From Adenophora triphylla var. japonica (lineage: Eukaryota; Streptophyta; Magnoliopsida; Asterales; Campanulaceae): a stretch of DNA of 64,000 bases. The position numbers and the translations under genes were made by a program. Numbering within the stretch: position 1 is the stretch's first letter; each line of letters opens with the position of its first letter. The DNA lies in NCBI GenBank assembly GCA_022495995.1, contig JAFEMH010001238.1, positions 1 to 64,000 of the forward strand, given 5' to 3'. The notes beneath the pieces were generated by a model that ran no database searches, was not told the DNA's origin, and saw only the letters and a list, made by a program, of their open reading frames with translations. Below, one piece after another: positions 1-10,904 of this stretch.

Positions 1-9
1 TATAAAAAG
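1..9 (+). promoter_or_regulatory. TATA box of the E1 extra gene
   Basis: TATAAAAAG at the window edge sits about 325 bases before the first conserved ATG of the extra gene. E3 has TATAAAAG at 13830-13837 at the equivalent place, followed by similar leader sequence. This suggests a + strand promoter inside the retrotransposon. The distance to any transcription start is not known. Confidence 0.45.
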
Positions 10-325
10 CAAAATCTTCCTCATTTCCAAACTCTTTTTATCACTTGTTTGCATTTGAGGAGAGGATTATAGGCTTGAAAAACATAGCAAATTGTTATTG
101 AGTTCTTGCTCGATTTTACGTCGATCTACGGGTGTTTGTGCTTGATATCGTTTGTATCTCCTTTTGACAACCTTCGATTCGGTATAAATTTCTTCATTTT
201 CTCTTCATTTACGCATGCGTTTTACGGGTTTTGGTGTTTTTGGCGTGTTTCTTGACGGCCGCCGTTGTTTATGCTAACCCCGAAGCTTTTCTTGAGTAAT
301 TTCTTGTGTCTTCCCGTTCTTAGAA

Positions 326-2560
326 ATGGCGAAGAACCTGGAGAAGTAACCCCGTGCCCTTCTTGCTACCATACCCCGAAACTTTAGGATCTACCCGAAG
401 AATTGATGGTCCATGGATGATGCTAAGTCTGAGATAAAATTGGGGAGATATTGACGAATACCCGATCTCCTAGAGCCCGGTGTGCACTACGAAGATCGGT
501 TTTAGGATAGACCGACTTGGCGTCTGAATCCCTAAACGTCGTGTTGTTCCACTTGCGGTTTGAGGCGAGATCCTTGATCATATCAATCTCTACATTACTT
601 GAAGTCGATCATGTGCGAGCGTCCTTTCTTTGAGTAAGGATCCCTCACTCGGTTTTTATTATTAGGATGGGGAGGGATGCTTCCTCGTCCCTAGATCTTT
701 TAGTTGGCATTGGTCAAATTTTGACCCTTGTTCTTTTGTTTGTGCGGCCGCATGGCCCCATGGGAGAGGAAGTAGTTACTGCTCGTTCTGCTTTTGGTCG
801 CTTCCAACTTCGGGGAGGATCGTGGGACGCCTTCAGTCGAGGAGGCCGATTACGGAGGCCGAGGTAGGGGACGAGGAGGTCAGTAGAAGGTAGAGTGTAC
901 GCCCCAGACCCAGTTGAACCCATTAAAGTCGGGAGACAATGATAGAGGGAGTTACACTCCCAGGAAATATGGAGTGTCGAGTAGGAGTAGGAGTACACGA
1001 CTTAGTTACCTCCCGGTGTCCCAGTAAAAAATGAGAAGGCTATGGAGGGACTTCGTATGTACAACCTTAATTTTGTCCATTTTTTCTACAAGCGGTTCCA
1101 ACTCGGTCCAGCGTCTTTCCCCTTAGATCCCATTCATATAGTGAGTTTCTCGAGGGATATGCAAGCCGTCCTGCTATGCTTTTAAGAGTGCTATGTGTCG
1201 TGGAGGTTCCTCGCGGCATTCATCGTATTATAGACGCGGTCTAGGTTTTGAACCTTCTCGTCGCAGCCTTCCATCACTTAACTTCACGATCGGCTATAAG
1301 GAGGATACAGGATCTGTGGTGATAAGGAGTGACCCAAATCAACCCAAGCTCATCTACCCTATGTCTAGCAAAGTGTCGAGGGTGGAGCTTGACCAAGTCA
1401 TTAGGGTAGAAAGCGCGTCAAGGTTGGGAGTTTCTTGCTCCTCGAAATATCTGGTGTGCCGAGTAGGTGTGTTGAGGCCGGAGTGGAATGGCCGGTTGAT
1501 TGAGAGGACTAAACAATTTTTCACAAAGAGGTAGAGCACCCTATGTTGGTCGAGCTTGAAATCGACCATAGATACTACGATACGGGCCGTGCATCATGCA
1601 CAGGCCCTTGGATGGAGTTGGTGCCCCTCGTCTCTCCATTGTAAGGGGAATAGGTTTCCCAGCGAGAATGGAAGGGTGCACCCCGGCCTAGTTTTTCACG
1701 CCGAGTGTGACATGCACGAAGTTATACAAGGGCTGAAATGCCTAGCCCAGAGATGGCGTAGTCGGCTGTAAATTCCTTTGCTTCCTCGTCTTTTCCATAC
1801 TTGTGTAATTTACATTTTTGTTATATTCTGTCCTTCCTCGTAATTTTGTTAATTTTTTCTTTCTCGTTATTTTGCGGATTTAATTGAAAAGCGAGATAAA
1901 AAAACATGGAGGAAGAAATTCTTGACCCCTGACTTCCTAATGAAGTTGAGAGAGGAGGACGTCACAGGTCCTCGACTACCGTAGTAAAAGAAGAGGATGA
2001 CACCGTTGCTCGTCGGGCGGTCTTATCCACCAAGGAGGCCCGAAGGGCGCGGAGTGCCTCCATCGAGGAAGGAAATGAGCGGCCCGAGTGCCCCGGAGAT
2101 TGAAAGAGGGACAGAAGTTCCTGGGCATGTACTTCCCTGAAGCCGAGGAGAGCATTGAGACGATGCCGGTTTAAGCCGAAAACCTTAGAGGAGGTTAACG
2201 CGGTGAGAGAGAACCCGTATGCCCAAAAAGGCGAGAGGAGTTGAAACCATGCTTTGAAGGAACCTCCCTCCAAAAGAATAATAAAGCTGAATCCTCCTCC
2301 GAGGAGGTCAGCTTCTCGGCACGTGAAAATGTGGCGTCAGTTTGTGCCAGCGAAGCCGGTGGCAGGAGTTGGCAGGGTTACCCCACCATCAAGGGGTTTT
2401 GATATGTGCTTTGGCTAGGAAGGGCCCCAAGCTTCGGGCTAGGTCTGTGTCTGTTGTCCATCGTGCTATGGACGCAGGGATCTACTACGACCATTTCATA
2501 GACATTAAGCCGAGCGAGGAGCACCTCGGCTAATAGGAAAGGCCTCATACTCGGCGAGGA
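326..2560 (+). pseudogene. Broken extra ORF of E1 (transposase_28-like, antisense to the retrotransposon)
   Basis: The first conserved ATG (326) follows a splice-acceptor-like TTCTTAG, as in E3 at 14168. Block by block it parallels the E3 gene: the part reading FRIDRVNV in E3 (near 490-530), a short intron-like GTAAGG...TTATTAG (about 637-665), the block matching E3 FYYSLNHVNFFYKQFQLG (around 1065-1110), the DPNQPKLIY block (about 1329-1362), the part around a degenerate intron (1770 onward; its acceptor has become TTTTGCGG), and a GPKLR...VVHR block (about 2424-2466). Frameshifts and stops break every part. The coiled-coil C-terminal half present in E3 (16349-17171) is absent; tandem repeats follow directly. 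The protein's function is unknown in any plant element. Confidence 0.65.
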
Positions 2561-2579
2561 AGTTCATCAGAAGCTTAAC

Positions 2580-2921
2580 CCGCAGATGACCTTTAGAGTT
2601 TATCTTTCCATGCCGAGGAAGGTCATTCGGTCATAAGTCTTAGACAATTTTTTGAAGTTTTACCTTTCTATGCCGAGGGAGGGTCGTTCGGTCATAGGTT
2701 TTAGGTAATTTTTGATGTTTTATCTCTCTATTTCGAGGAGGGTCGTTCGGTCGTATGTGTTAGATATTTTTTGATGTTTTATCTCTCTATGTCGAGGAGG
2801 GTCGTTCGGTCATAGGTCTTAGATAATTTTTTGATGTTTTACCTCTTTATGCCGAGTAGGGTCGTTCGGTCATAGGTCTTAGGTAACTTTTGATATTTTT
2901 ATCTCTCTATGACGAGGAGGG
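2580..2921. repeat. About 60-bp tandem repeat in the E1 3' UTR
   Basis: About five and a half copies of a roughly 60-bp unit. Each has a TTTTATCTCTCTAT-type block, then GCCGAGGAGGGTCGTTCGG, then a TCATAGGTCTTAGATAATT-type block. Related but looser repeats occur at the same place in E3 (17400-17780). The last unit is cut by the E2 LTR at 2921/2922. Confidence 0.85.
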
Positions 2922-4354
2922 TGAAATTACCCGATCCGTGGCCGAACCGGCATCTCGCTGTCGAAGCGGTCTGGGCAATGTTCTTGTAGAGTCGCCACGC
3001 CGTTTTGATTACTTTCAAAACATTTAGAAAAGGCCGTTTTTTGTTTTGTTTTGTTGTGTGATGAGATTTTTGAGTTCGGAGGTCAAAAAGTTACGCCTCG
3101 GGAAGGGAATAATAGAGCTCACCCGAGTCACCTCGTAGACACCTTGAGTCTTTCGATACTCCTCTTTCTTTAAATGTTGTGTGTGTGTGCGTGTGCTTTT
3201 AAAAATGCATTTTGAAAAGGATGTCTACATTGTATGCTATGTATTTAAGTATTGAAATTAATTGAAAGAGATTTGGAAGGAGGCCTTACCAACGTTGGTT
3301 TGTGTCTATCTTTATTTGGGGAATGTGTTTGATCGAGTGTGAATAGTATCCGGGACGGATTGAGATGGACCGGATTGCCTTAGGATGGACCGGTGTACGC
3401 GGACGAGCTTCGGTATGATTTAGGATGGACCGGTGTACGCGGACGAGCTTCGGCGTGCCCGAAATGGCTAGGTGTATTCGGGCGAGAGGTTTGGCGTGCC
3501 TCGGGATGTGCTAGGTGTATCCCGGACGGAGGTTCGGCGTGCCTCGAGATGGTTAGGTGTATTAGGGGCGGAGGTTCGGTGTGCCTCGGGATGCCTCGGG
3601 ATGTGCGGGCGTAGGTTCGGTGTGCCTCGGGATGGCTAGGTGTATTCGGGTAGAGGTTCGACGTGCCTCGGGATGCCTCGATGTGGTTCGGGATGGATCG
3701 GCAGGGTTTTGGGATGCTTCGGGATGGCTCGGGATGCTTCGAGAGCGCCTCGGGATAGCTCGGGATAGATCGACGGGGGCTTCGGGAGGACTTGAGTAGC
3801 TCGGGAACGTCTCGGGATGGCACGGCGGACGGCAGCGGGGCTTCGGGAGGACTTCGGAGCGCCTCGGGATGGCTCGAGAGCGCCTTGGGGCGGCTCGAGA
3901 GGCCTCGGGAAGGGCCAGAGGGGCTCAGGATGCCTTAGATTTGTCCCAGCTTGCTGGGGGGAGGGAGGAGAGAAGGGAGGTGTGAAGAAAATGAGGGGGG
4001 GAGCCCTCTATTTATAGGCCTAGAAAAATTGCAATATGGTCCGCGCGGACACTTGCGTAAATCTAATTTTTTGGTTTTCCCGGATTTGAGGGAAATTGTG
4101 GACTTTAAGGGGCTTTTTTTCATGATTATTTTCACCCTGCAAAGTGGTCTGTGCGAACATGTTTGCCGACTGACTATTTTTTGTAATTCCTGAAAAGTCC
4201 TTCTGTTCCATTTTATCCCGGAAGGGTCCTACCTTGGTTTGGTTGGTGGTTTTGGACCTTTTGGAGGTTACGGGTCTTCGGGATCACGTTTGCGTGAGTC
4301 CGCGGTATTTCCCGTGTGCTCGGATGGGGAGCGATCCGGATTGGGGTACTTACA
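2922..4354 (-). repeat. E2 left LTR (3' LTR in element orientation)
   Basis: Begins TGAAATTACC and ends GGTACTTACA, the same terminal sequences as the right LTR. Shared interior landmarks include GAGTCGCCACGC (near 2991), GGTTCGGAGGTCAA-type sequence followed by a GT-rich run near 3180, and a minus-strand TATAAATAG. The middle (about 3380-3930) is an irregular array of about 40 to 80-bp units built on CTCGGGATGGCTAGGTGTA and CTTCGGGAGGAC. This array explains the spurious open frames on both strands there. Confidence 0.75.
4008..4016 (-). promoter_or_regulatory. LTR promoter TATA box (E2 left LTR)
   Basis: Minus strand TATAAATAG, matched at the equivalent place in the right LTR (12096-12104). 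It supports minus-strand transcription starting within the LTR. Confidence 0.5.
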
Positions 4355-4367
4355 GAAGCCCCTCGGC
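4355..4367 (-). other. Candidate polypurine tract of E2
   Basis: On the minus strand the bases just before the LTR read CCGAGGGGCTTC, purine-rich and touching the LTR edge, as expected for plus-strand DNA priming at a 3' LTR. It is short and not perfect. Confidence 0.4.
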
Positions 4368-4429
4368 GACGTCACTTATGAAGGAAGTGGGGTCATCGAT
4401 AAAGATAAGGGTCCCAATCTGGATCGCTT

Positions 4430-5215
4430 GTCGGGAGAGGGAAGGTGACCATGTTGGTCGGATGTAAGGATGTGGTGGTGTCAGAAGGTGACCGTTTAGG
4501 TCAGATGTGAGGACGTGGTGGTGTCCACCGTTTAGGTCGGATGTGAGGACGTGGTGGTGTCCTAAGGTGACTGCTTGGGTCGGATGGCTGGACCCTTTAG
4601 TAGGATTCCTATGTATCCCGAATGGGAATCAAACCTGATCATAGTTCATGTGTGAGGACGTGTTGGTGTCCGAAGGTGACCGCTGGGTCGGATGTGAGGA
4701 CGTGGTGGTGTCTAAGGTGACCATTTGGGTCGGATGTGAGGACGTGGTGGTGTCTAAGGTGACCGCTGGGTCGGATGTGAGGACGTGGTGGTGTCTAAGT
4801 TGACCGCTTGGAGTCGGATGGCTGGACCCTTTGATAGGATTCCTACGTATCCCGAATGAGAATCAAGCCTGATCGTAGTTCGTGTGTGAGGACGTGGTGG
4901 TGTCAGAAGGTGACCGGCTTGGGTCGGATGTGAGGACTTGGTAGTGTCCTAAGGTGATCACTTGGGTCGGATGGGTGGACCCTTTGATAGGATTCCTACG
5001 TATCTCGAATGGGAATCAAGCATCGTAGTTCGTGTGTGAGGTGACCGCTGGTCGGATGTGAGGACGTGGTGGTGTCCTAAGGTGACCGTTTAGGTCAGAT
5101 GTGAGGACATGGTGGTGTCCTAAGGTGACCGCTTGGGTCGGATGGCTGGACCCTTTGATAGGATTCCTACGTATCCCAAATGGGAATCAAGCCTGATCGT
5201 AGTTCGTGTGTGAGG
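4430..5215. repeat. E2 3' UTR tandem repeats (about 40-bp unit within a longer unit)
   Basis: A short unit built on GTGACCG, GGGTCGGATG and TGAGGACGTGGTGGTGTC repeats with drift. Every 150-240 bp it is joined by a longer block containing GGATTCCTACGTATCC and GAATCAAGCCTGATCGTAG. This lies between coding remnants and the 3' LTR, the hypervariable place where Ogre/Tat elements often carry satellite-like repeats. Confidence 0.85.
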
Positions 5216-6440
5216 GCAATTTTGAGGGGCCTTGACTGTGGGGAACTATTTCAGTAGGCGTTCTTCTGAGTTGAAACTATTCCTTGAGGCGTCTCGGCCT
5301 GAGTTGAGACTATTCTGAGGCATCTGGACCTAGAGACTATTCCTTGCCTTGCGGGGAAGACTTTCACAGATGTTTTCGGGGTGGCTGTCGGAAGTGTTCC
5401 CGAGGTTGATCTGACTTGTAGCAGGGTGAGGAGCTTGGTCTCCTTCGCTGTTGCCCTTGGCCTTGGCGGCGTTTGAGGGTTTAAGCTTGGCGACGGCACG
5501 GGCCGGTTGCAGCTGAGGCTGGTACTCGGAAGTAGGGATGAGCTCACGAGCTCGCTTGGCCGATGCCTCGTTTACCATGAAGCGAGCGATCATCGAGGGT
5601 GACCTTGGTGTTGCGAGAATCCGATAACAAGGACGGGATCCTTGGCTTCATCGGGATATCACGGAATAGATGATATTGGCGAAGTCGTCGTCCTTCACTT
5701 GATCGAGAGGGATTCCTCGTTGCGTGAATCAAGTGCTTCCAATTATCGGATAGTATGCATGCTGGACGTTGAGCTTGACAATTTCCATAGTATTGGAACC
5801 TTGGTCGTAGGTGACACGATCGGAAGGAGTTCCGTCCTCAAAGCGAGCATGTGAATGCGGAGGTGCGCTTGCGGGTGCACGCATCTTCGACTCGGAGAGT
5901 CCAGATTCATCGTCATCGATCGTTCAATCCAGGTGTAGGGGCGTATTGCGTCGGTTGCGTTCTTTGGAAGCAGCTAGGAAAAACGTCATGCTGCTTTGTT
6001 GGAGAAGAGGGGTGCGGCGGGTAGTTCCTCGTGGAGGGCGTCCCATACGACTTCCATGCATTCATCACGAGAATGGCGGTGCTTGTTGACCTTTATCACA
6101 AAAAACCTCTTCGCACAGGTGGGGCCGAGAAGAGTTTGTTTGGAGAATGCTTGACGAATCTCCGATTGGAGGCGGGGTTTACGTGCCCTTATCATGGCGA
6201 TGTTCGGCGTTTCCTTCCAATGCGCCTCCAAATGTTAGAAACTTGACAGTTGAACTTGATGTATCGGGTTTCGAGTGCACTTTGCTCGAGTACGTTTACA
6301 TAGTTAGCATCTCCGGACTTTGAGGATTCGATGAGATTTGCCCGATAGTCCCTTGGTTGATTCGAAGGAGGTAACCCGGTGCACGAGTGCGGACACGCGG
6401 CAGCTCTTGTCTCGGCTTCGTTTCCTATGAGGAAACTATC
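5216..6440 (-). other. E2 interior of unknown content between 3' UTR and protease remnant
   Basis: Minus-strand open stretches exist (for example 5330-5593 and 5986-6231) but none carries a family motif I recognise, and reading frames change often. In a complete Tat/Ogre element this interval would hold reverse transcriptase, RNase H and integrase (about 3-4 kb). Only 1.2 kb is present and no YIDD, RNase H or integrase zinc motif is seen. It is probably a deletion scar plus unknown sequence. Confidence 0.5.
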
Positions 6441-7135
6441 CCCTCGGATGACTTCGAGATCTCCTGGAGGTTAATGAACTTGACGTGCGATGGAGAGTGG
6501 AAGCTATGGCTTTCGTGTGGTGTAGCAGGGCGTCCCAAAGAGCGTGAACTCGGATGGAATGTCCATCACGTGGAATTTCTTTGGCACCATTTGGGTTTCG
6601 AACGAGTTCAGTCACCGTCCCAGGATGGGGCGAGACGAGTTGTCGTAGGCCTTGATAGTCCAGGCGACGGAATCGAGTGACTTTCATGGATGCGGAGAGC
6701 TTCGCATCATGCGAGAGGGAGGACATTAACGGCTGACCCGTTATCTACCAATACTCCGGGAGTGATATGGTGTTGAGTTTGAGAGTGATGTACGAGCTTC
6801 GTTGTGCCCGAGGTGTCTCTCGGTAAGTCTTCGTCACGAACGTGATCATGCTTGCCATACGAGGCGGGAGTCGTAGATCTCGTCTCTATCCGTAGAAGGA
6901 GAGTCATCCGGCCATCCGTTTCTGTCTTCCTCTTAGAGGTAAAGCCTTTCTTTGGAACCTCGGGAGTGTGTTGAGGCACTGTGGCGGTTGCCGCCCTATA
7001 GTTAGCACATTGATCGAGTGCGATTGCCAAGGCGGACCTTGATCTTCCTTTGCGGTTCGAGCTCGGAAGGCTGGACAAATTGAATCTTGGGCGATCCGCG
7101 GGGGTTAGGCTTCGGCGCGATAAGATTACCAAGAT
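6440..7135 (-). pseudogene. E2 retroviral-type aspartic protease remnant (Ogre/Tat)
   Basis: The minus-strand frame 7132-6707 ends in VLVDNGSAVNVLPL, the Ogre-type protease active-site block (D-N-G-S). In shifted frames downstream (about 6590-6480) the reading VMDIPSEFTL and then STLHRTSSSL matches the usual second half (VMDI...LLGRPWIH...STLHQ). At least two frameshifts separate them. The enzyme would have cut the Gag-Pol polyprotein; this copy cannot. No polymerase follows. Confidence 0.65.
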
Positions 7136-7599
7136 CCGAGGTATTCCGGTGTCCCAGGGCTGGAATTGCAGTTTCGGCGGGACTTTTCGGCTTTCCCACC
7201 CCGTCTCGCTCTAAAGATGCATGGCACGGAGGCAAGAGGCCAGGCCGGAGTACGATGCGTAGTAGTCGAACCTCCGGAGGGTTCTCCAAGTGTACCTACC
7301 TTTGGTATCTCCGGCTTCGTATCTTTCTCTCGATTCTTTGTTGAGAGGATTTCTTCTTTTGTTTTCTCGGAGGATTGCTCGGACGGTTTCTTGAGACTCG
7401 TACTCCGGGCAAAGGAGAAGCGATGCGCAAACATCGTAGCCGATGTGGACATTAGAGGAGGATCCAACCGAAAGAGGCGGGAAACCGGTTACTCGTGGCA
7501 CTCTTCTTGGGCACCCACTCAATGGAATTCACGCTGTTATTGTTCGGAAAAGGATTCCCGATCGTATTGGGCCCAGGGGCGCTCTAACTTGCCTTCTTC

Positions 7600-9199
7600 T
7601 ATCAAGTTACGGATTTCATATCGTAACCCCAAACAATTGTACGTGGTATGGCCGTGATATCACGGGAAGACGCAATATTTGCTCTTGTCCGCATTGGCTA
7701 CGGGAACTTTGGGTTTGTAATTGGCAACGGGCTTAAGGAGACCCTCCTTGATTAGCCACTTCCGGCATCTTGCTCGGTGGCATGTCCAACTTGTCGAAGT
7801 GTACGGCGGGGCGCTTAGTAGAAGCTGTTGCTGCGGGGCCAGGTTTGTTACCCGATTGTCCACGATGGGACGTAGTTGACGGACGTATCTTTCCACTTTG
7901 CGGGGCCGGTGCGGGATTGAATGCAAGCTGAGCGGTATACGCGCATGTACGTGCTTGACTTTTCCTTGAGATCCCTTCTCGAGCGTGAGCCGGCATTGAC
8001 CATGGCCGGAGATGCAGGAAGAAATTGTGGCCCGATGAGAGTTCGATGGACGGTCTTAAAGCGGGACTTGAAGATCCGCATCTGTTCGTCTTTGGAGAGT
8101 GGCTCCATGATCTCGGAGAGTTTCCGGCTCCATCTCTTGTAGAATTCCCCCAACACTTTCATCCGCTTTACGCTCGGTGGTGATTAAGTCCTCGCGACTT
8201 GTTTCCCACTCTAAGTTGGATCTGTACCGTTCCGGGAAGATGTTGCGATCTGTTCCCAGTGTGGCGATCCGCGAGCTTGACCCTCGAAACCATCGTAACG
8301 TGAACTTTTAAGCGTATCTTTGAAGTGGTCGGCCATTTCTTTGGAGGGTTGCTCCTTTTGCTCTCATGCGAAAACGTAAGTGTCGACGTGCGTTTGAGGA
8401 CATTCGGTTCCATCGAATCGGTCCATCTCCGGCATTCGAACTTGGCGGGAGAGGCGTGACCATTCCGGATACGTGGATTTGAGCGTTTCTGCTTTGAGCT
8501 GCTCATGGTGGCTTTCGGGTCTTTCATCTGCTCGACCATCCGAGCTAAGGTTGGGTCCAGTGGTGGGTGTGAGGCTCGGCGCCGGGTGCTACCACGTGAG
8601 CGGTAGTGATTGGAGGTGGAAGGCTTGGTATATGAGAATATACGGAGCCTTTTACGAAGTATCGTGGTTTGTCCCCGGTGTTTAGGGATTCGTGTATAGG
8701 CAGACAGGGACGAACCGGGAGGGTATTGAGGATATTGGCATCTGAGATGGTCCGCGGTGCGCCGGTGATATTGAGTGATGGGCGTAGCACTGGGGCGACC
8801 AAAATTGACAGGGTTGCCACTGAGAGGTGGCAACACGGAGCCTAGGCCTGGCCGTTTCCTTGGTTGGAAGGCATCCCGTAAGTTGGCGGGGAGAAACCTG
8901 ATTGAAGGTTTGGTGAACTGGTTTCGGGAATCGCCATCCTCGACCGTGACAAAAGTACCGTCCGGCGGGGATAGGCTGCTATACCACGCTCATTCGGAAA
9001 AAGCCACCACGAAATTCTGGCGATCTTCTTTACGCCTCTTATGAACCTCACAAGCCCGGATGGCTTCTTCCAATGTCATATCCTGCAGGTGGCGGGGTCC
9101 TTCCCCGTCACGATTTCTCAGTGAGCTAGACATGTCGGAAATTACCGAGGAACCGAGGGAACCGAAGAACGTCGACGCCGCCGTTCGTGATCCTGGCAA
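7600..9199 (-). pseudogene. E2 gag remnant with degenerate zinc knuckle
   Basis: Read on the minus strand with frame changes, about 8450-8390 gives MPEMDRFDGTECPQTHVDTY, the Tat/Ogre gag core opening. About 8150-7990 gives GEFYKRWSRKLSEIMEPLS, the following gag block (usually ...FREYA.RWR...). Near 7690-7640 the reading YCVFP-stop-YHGHTTYNC is a C/H zinc knuckle with a nonsense codon inside. The segment 9199-8990 is probably the gag N-terminal part. Gag would have formed the particle and bound RNA. It is full of frameshifts, some of which may be sequence errors (see finding on CAG/CTG sites). Confidence 0.65.
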
Positions 9200-10428
9200 G
9201 GCGCCGACCCGGAAATCTGAACCACTTTACGCTCGGCTGCGAGGAACGAAAAGGAAGGGTTTAGGCTTCGGAAAAGGGTATTTGGCTCAAGGTTTTCGGG
9301 CTTGTACAATGTGCGATTACCGATTAATGTTTACTTAAAGCACGTTTTCTCGAGTCCTAATTGGTTGGAAAAGAGCGTGTCTTCTTTTTCGCAACTAATC
9401 CTAGAGCTCTAATCGGTGGATCTCGTCACTACGCTTATAAACCCCTCGTTTCCATTGTAGATCATCTTTCTCGGGACGGACTATCCCGGCGAGGTCCGAT
9501 AAGGCAAGCGAGTTCCACCGACAAAGGAAAAAGTGAACTTAAGGCTAGGCGATCACGCAAACTTTCAACGTGTGTGACGTACGGGCCACGGTCGAAGTCA
9601 ACGTCCTTAAGATTAAGGCGGGGATCGTGCCAAAATTTGGGCATGACCTCTCCCGACTCGCTTGTACGAAGACCTTAGCTTTTTAGCGTTGGCCAAGTTG
9701 TGGGCGAGTACCGGTACATACGGCGAGGTTTGGTGACACGGCGTCACATTGAACCTTCGGGTATATTTTTGGCGTAGCTCGCGTCAAAGTCAAGGCTGAA
9801 AAGCTCAAGACTTTGGGTCGGGAACGACCTTTGGTCTCAAACTCTCGAGCTTGACTCGGAGCGGGGCCGCGTGAAAAACATACACTTAGGCTTTATGACA
9901 CGAGCTAAGCCAAAAACCAACCGGGGTCTTGGACAAAGTGTGACCTGACAAAGAGTGCATGGTTTACACGGGCTAGGATGGGATGTTTGGGGACGACCCG
10001 TGCGCCCCGAAAGGCATCTGGCGAGCCAATCGGAGTGCAAGCGATAAGGCCATCCCGGGTTAGGGGTTGTAGTGTGCGGTGTACCGAGGCGGCAAGTGCA
10101 CGTGAAGTGCGGTAATCCGAGCGCAAAGAAGCGCGCGTAGTGTGCGGTCACTAAAATTCTTTTTCCGAGTAAAAACAGAGATTTTTTTTTTCGAATGTGT
10201 CTTAAAGAATTTATGATGCACGGTTCAAAGACAACATGAAAATCAAACATGAATGGGGATGCACAAACATGGTAAGATTTTGAAAGGTTGACAATGTAAT
10301 GCCTTTGAAACAAAAACCGTTCGAGGTTTAAAGGAACACACACACGAAAACGAGGAAGGGTAAACGAAAGTTTGACCCACGGAAGGCTTTTTAGAAAACA
10401 ACGGTAGTTTTGAAAAAAGTATCTTTTT
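9200..10428 (-). other. E2 5' leader (untranslated region)
   Basis: Lies between the primer-binding site and the first gag-like frame in element orientation. Open stretches here (for example 9837-10445 minus) run into the primer site and show no domain, so I treat them as chance. Length about 1.2 kb, usual for Ogre/Tat leaders. Confidence 0.5.
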
Positions 10429-10444
10429 CCCAGCGGAGTCGCCA
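10429..10444 (-). other. Primer-binding site of E2
   Basis: The minus strand reads TGGCGACTCCGCTGGG, two bases inside the LTR edge at 10447. It begins with TGG, complementary to a tRNA CCA end, and is the type of site reported for Ogre-like elements (assigned to tRNA-Arg; from memory). It fixes the right LTR as the 5' LTR. Confidence 0.8.
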
Positions 10445-10808
10445 ACTGAAATTACCGTCTTTTCGCGCGGGCGGGGGCGCGGAAAAGGCGGTTGTCTTTC
10501 GCGGAGGGTTGGTGTCTGAGACCTCGCTTCATGGGAAGGAACAAAATGAGGAGTCGCCACGCGGTTTTTGTATTTTGAGCCCAAACGTTGAGAAATGGCT
10601 ATTGTGAAAAGGTGTCGTTTTTATTGGTAGCAAAAACTTAGGAAAAGGCTTTGAAAACGGGGATCATTTTTATTGACAGCAAAAACGAGTAAAAAGCTTT
10701 TTGTACCAGAGATTGTTAGGTTCGGAGGTCAAGTTACGTTTCGGGTAGAGTATTACGAGATCGCCCGAAACGCCTCGCATGACGAGTCTTTCTACCTTTC
10801 TCGAAATC

Positions 10809-10830
10809 GTGTGTGTGTGTGTGTGTGTGT
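10809..10830. repeat. (GT)11 microsatellite
   Basis: Eleven GT units inside the E2 right LTR. A shorter GT-rich run lies at the equivalent place in the left LTR near 3180. Confidence 0.95.
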
Positions 10831-10904
10831 CTTTTGAAATGGGGGCTTGAATGACAAGCTTAATCTTGGTTTGAATGACAAACGTTGATTAGGTGATTTT
10901 TGAA

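Larger units (their letters stand above)
1..2921 (-). mobile_element. E1: left-truncated Tat-type Ty3/gypsy retrotransposon remnant (extra-gene and 3' UTR part)
   Basis: The segment parallels E3 from about 13830 to 17780: a TATA box, a leader, the conserved start of the extra gene, its middle, then short tandem repeats. In E3 that gene lies antisense to gag-pol, so E1 is inferred to be a minus-strand retrotransposon whose 3' LTR lies left of the window. No gag or pol is present. At 2921 the repeats stop and the E2 LTR begins (TGAAATTACC). The rest of E1 does not resume after E2 ends at 12621, so the right part is deleted, rearranged or missing from the assembly. Similarity to E3 was judged by eye. 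Confidence 0.7.

Noticed and set aside
3380..3823. 147-residue minus-strand frame (and + frames 3393-3799)
   Set aside because: They follow the CTCGGGATGG tandem array in the E2 LTR; residues repeat with the DNA unit, and frames are open on both strands at once.
8168..8836. 222-residue minus-strand frame taken at face value
   Set aside because: The recognisable gag core lies in other frames here; this long frame appears to be an out-of-phase reading.
9837..10445. 202-residue minus-strand frame next to the E2 LTR
   Set aside because: It overlaps the primer-binding site and leader, has no domain, and no relative in the other elements.
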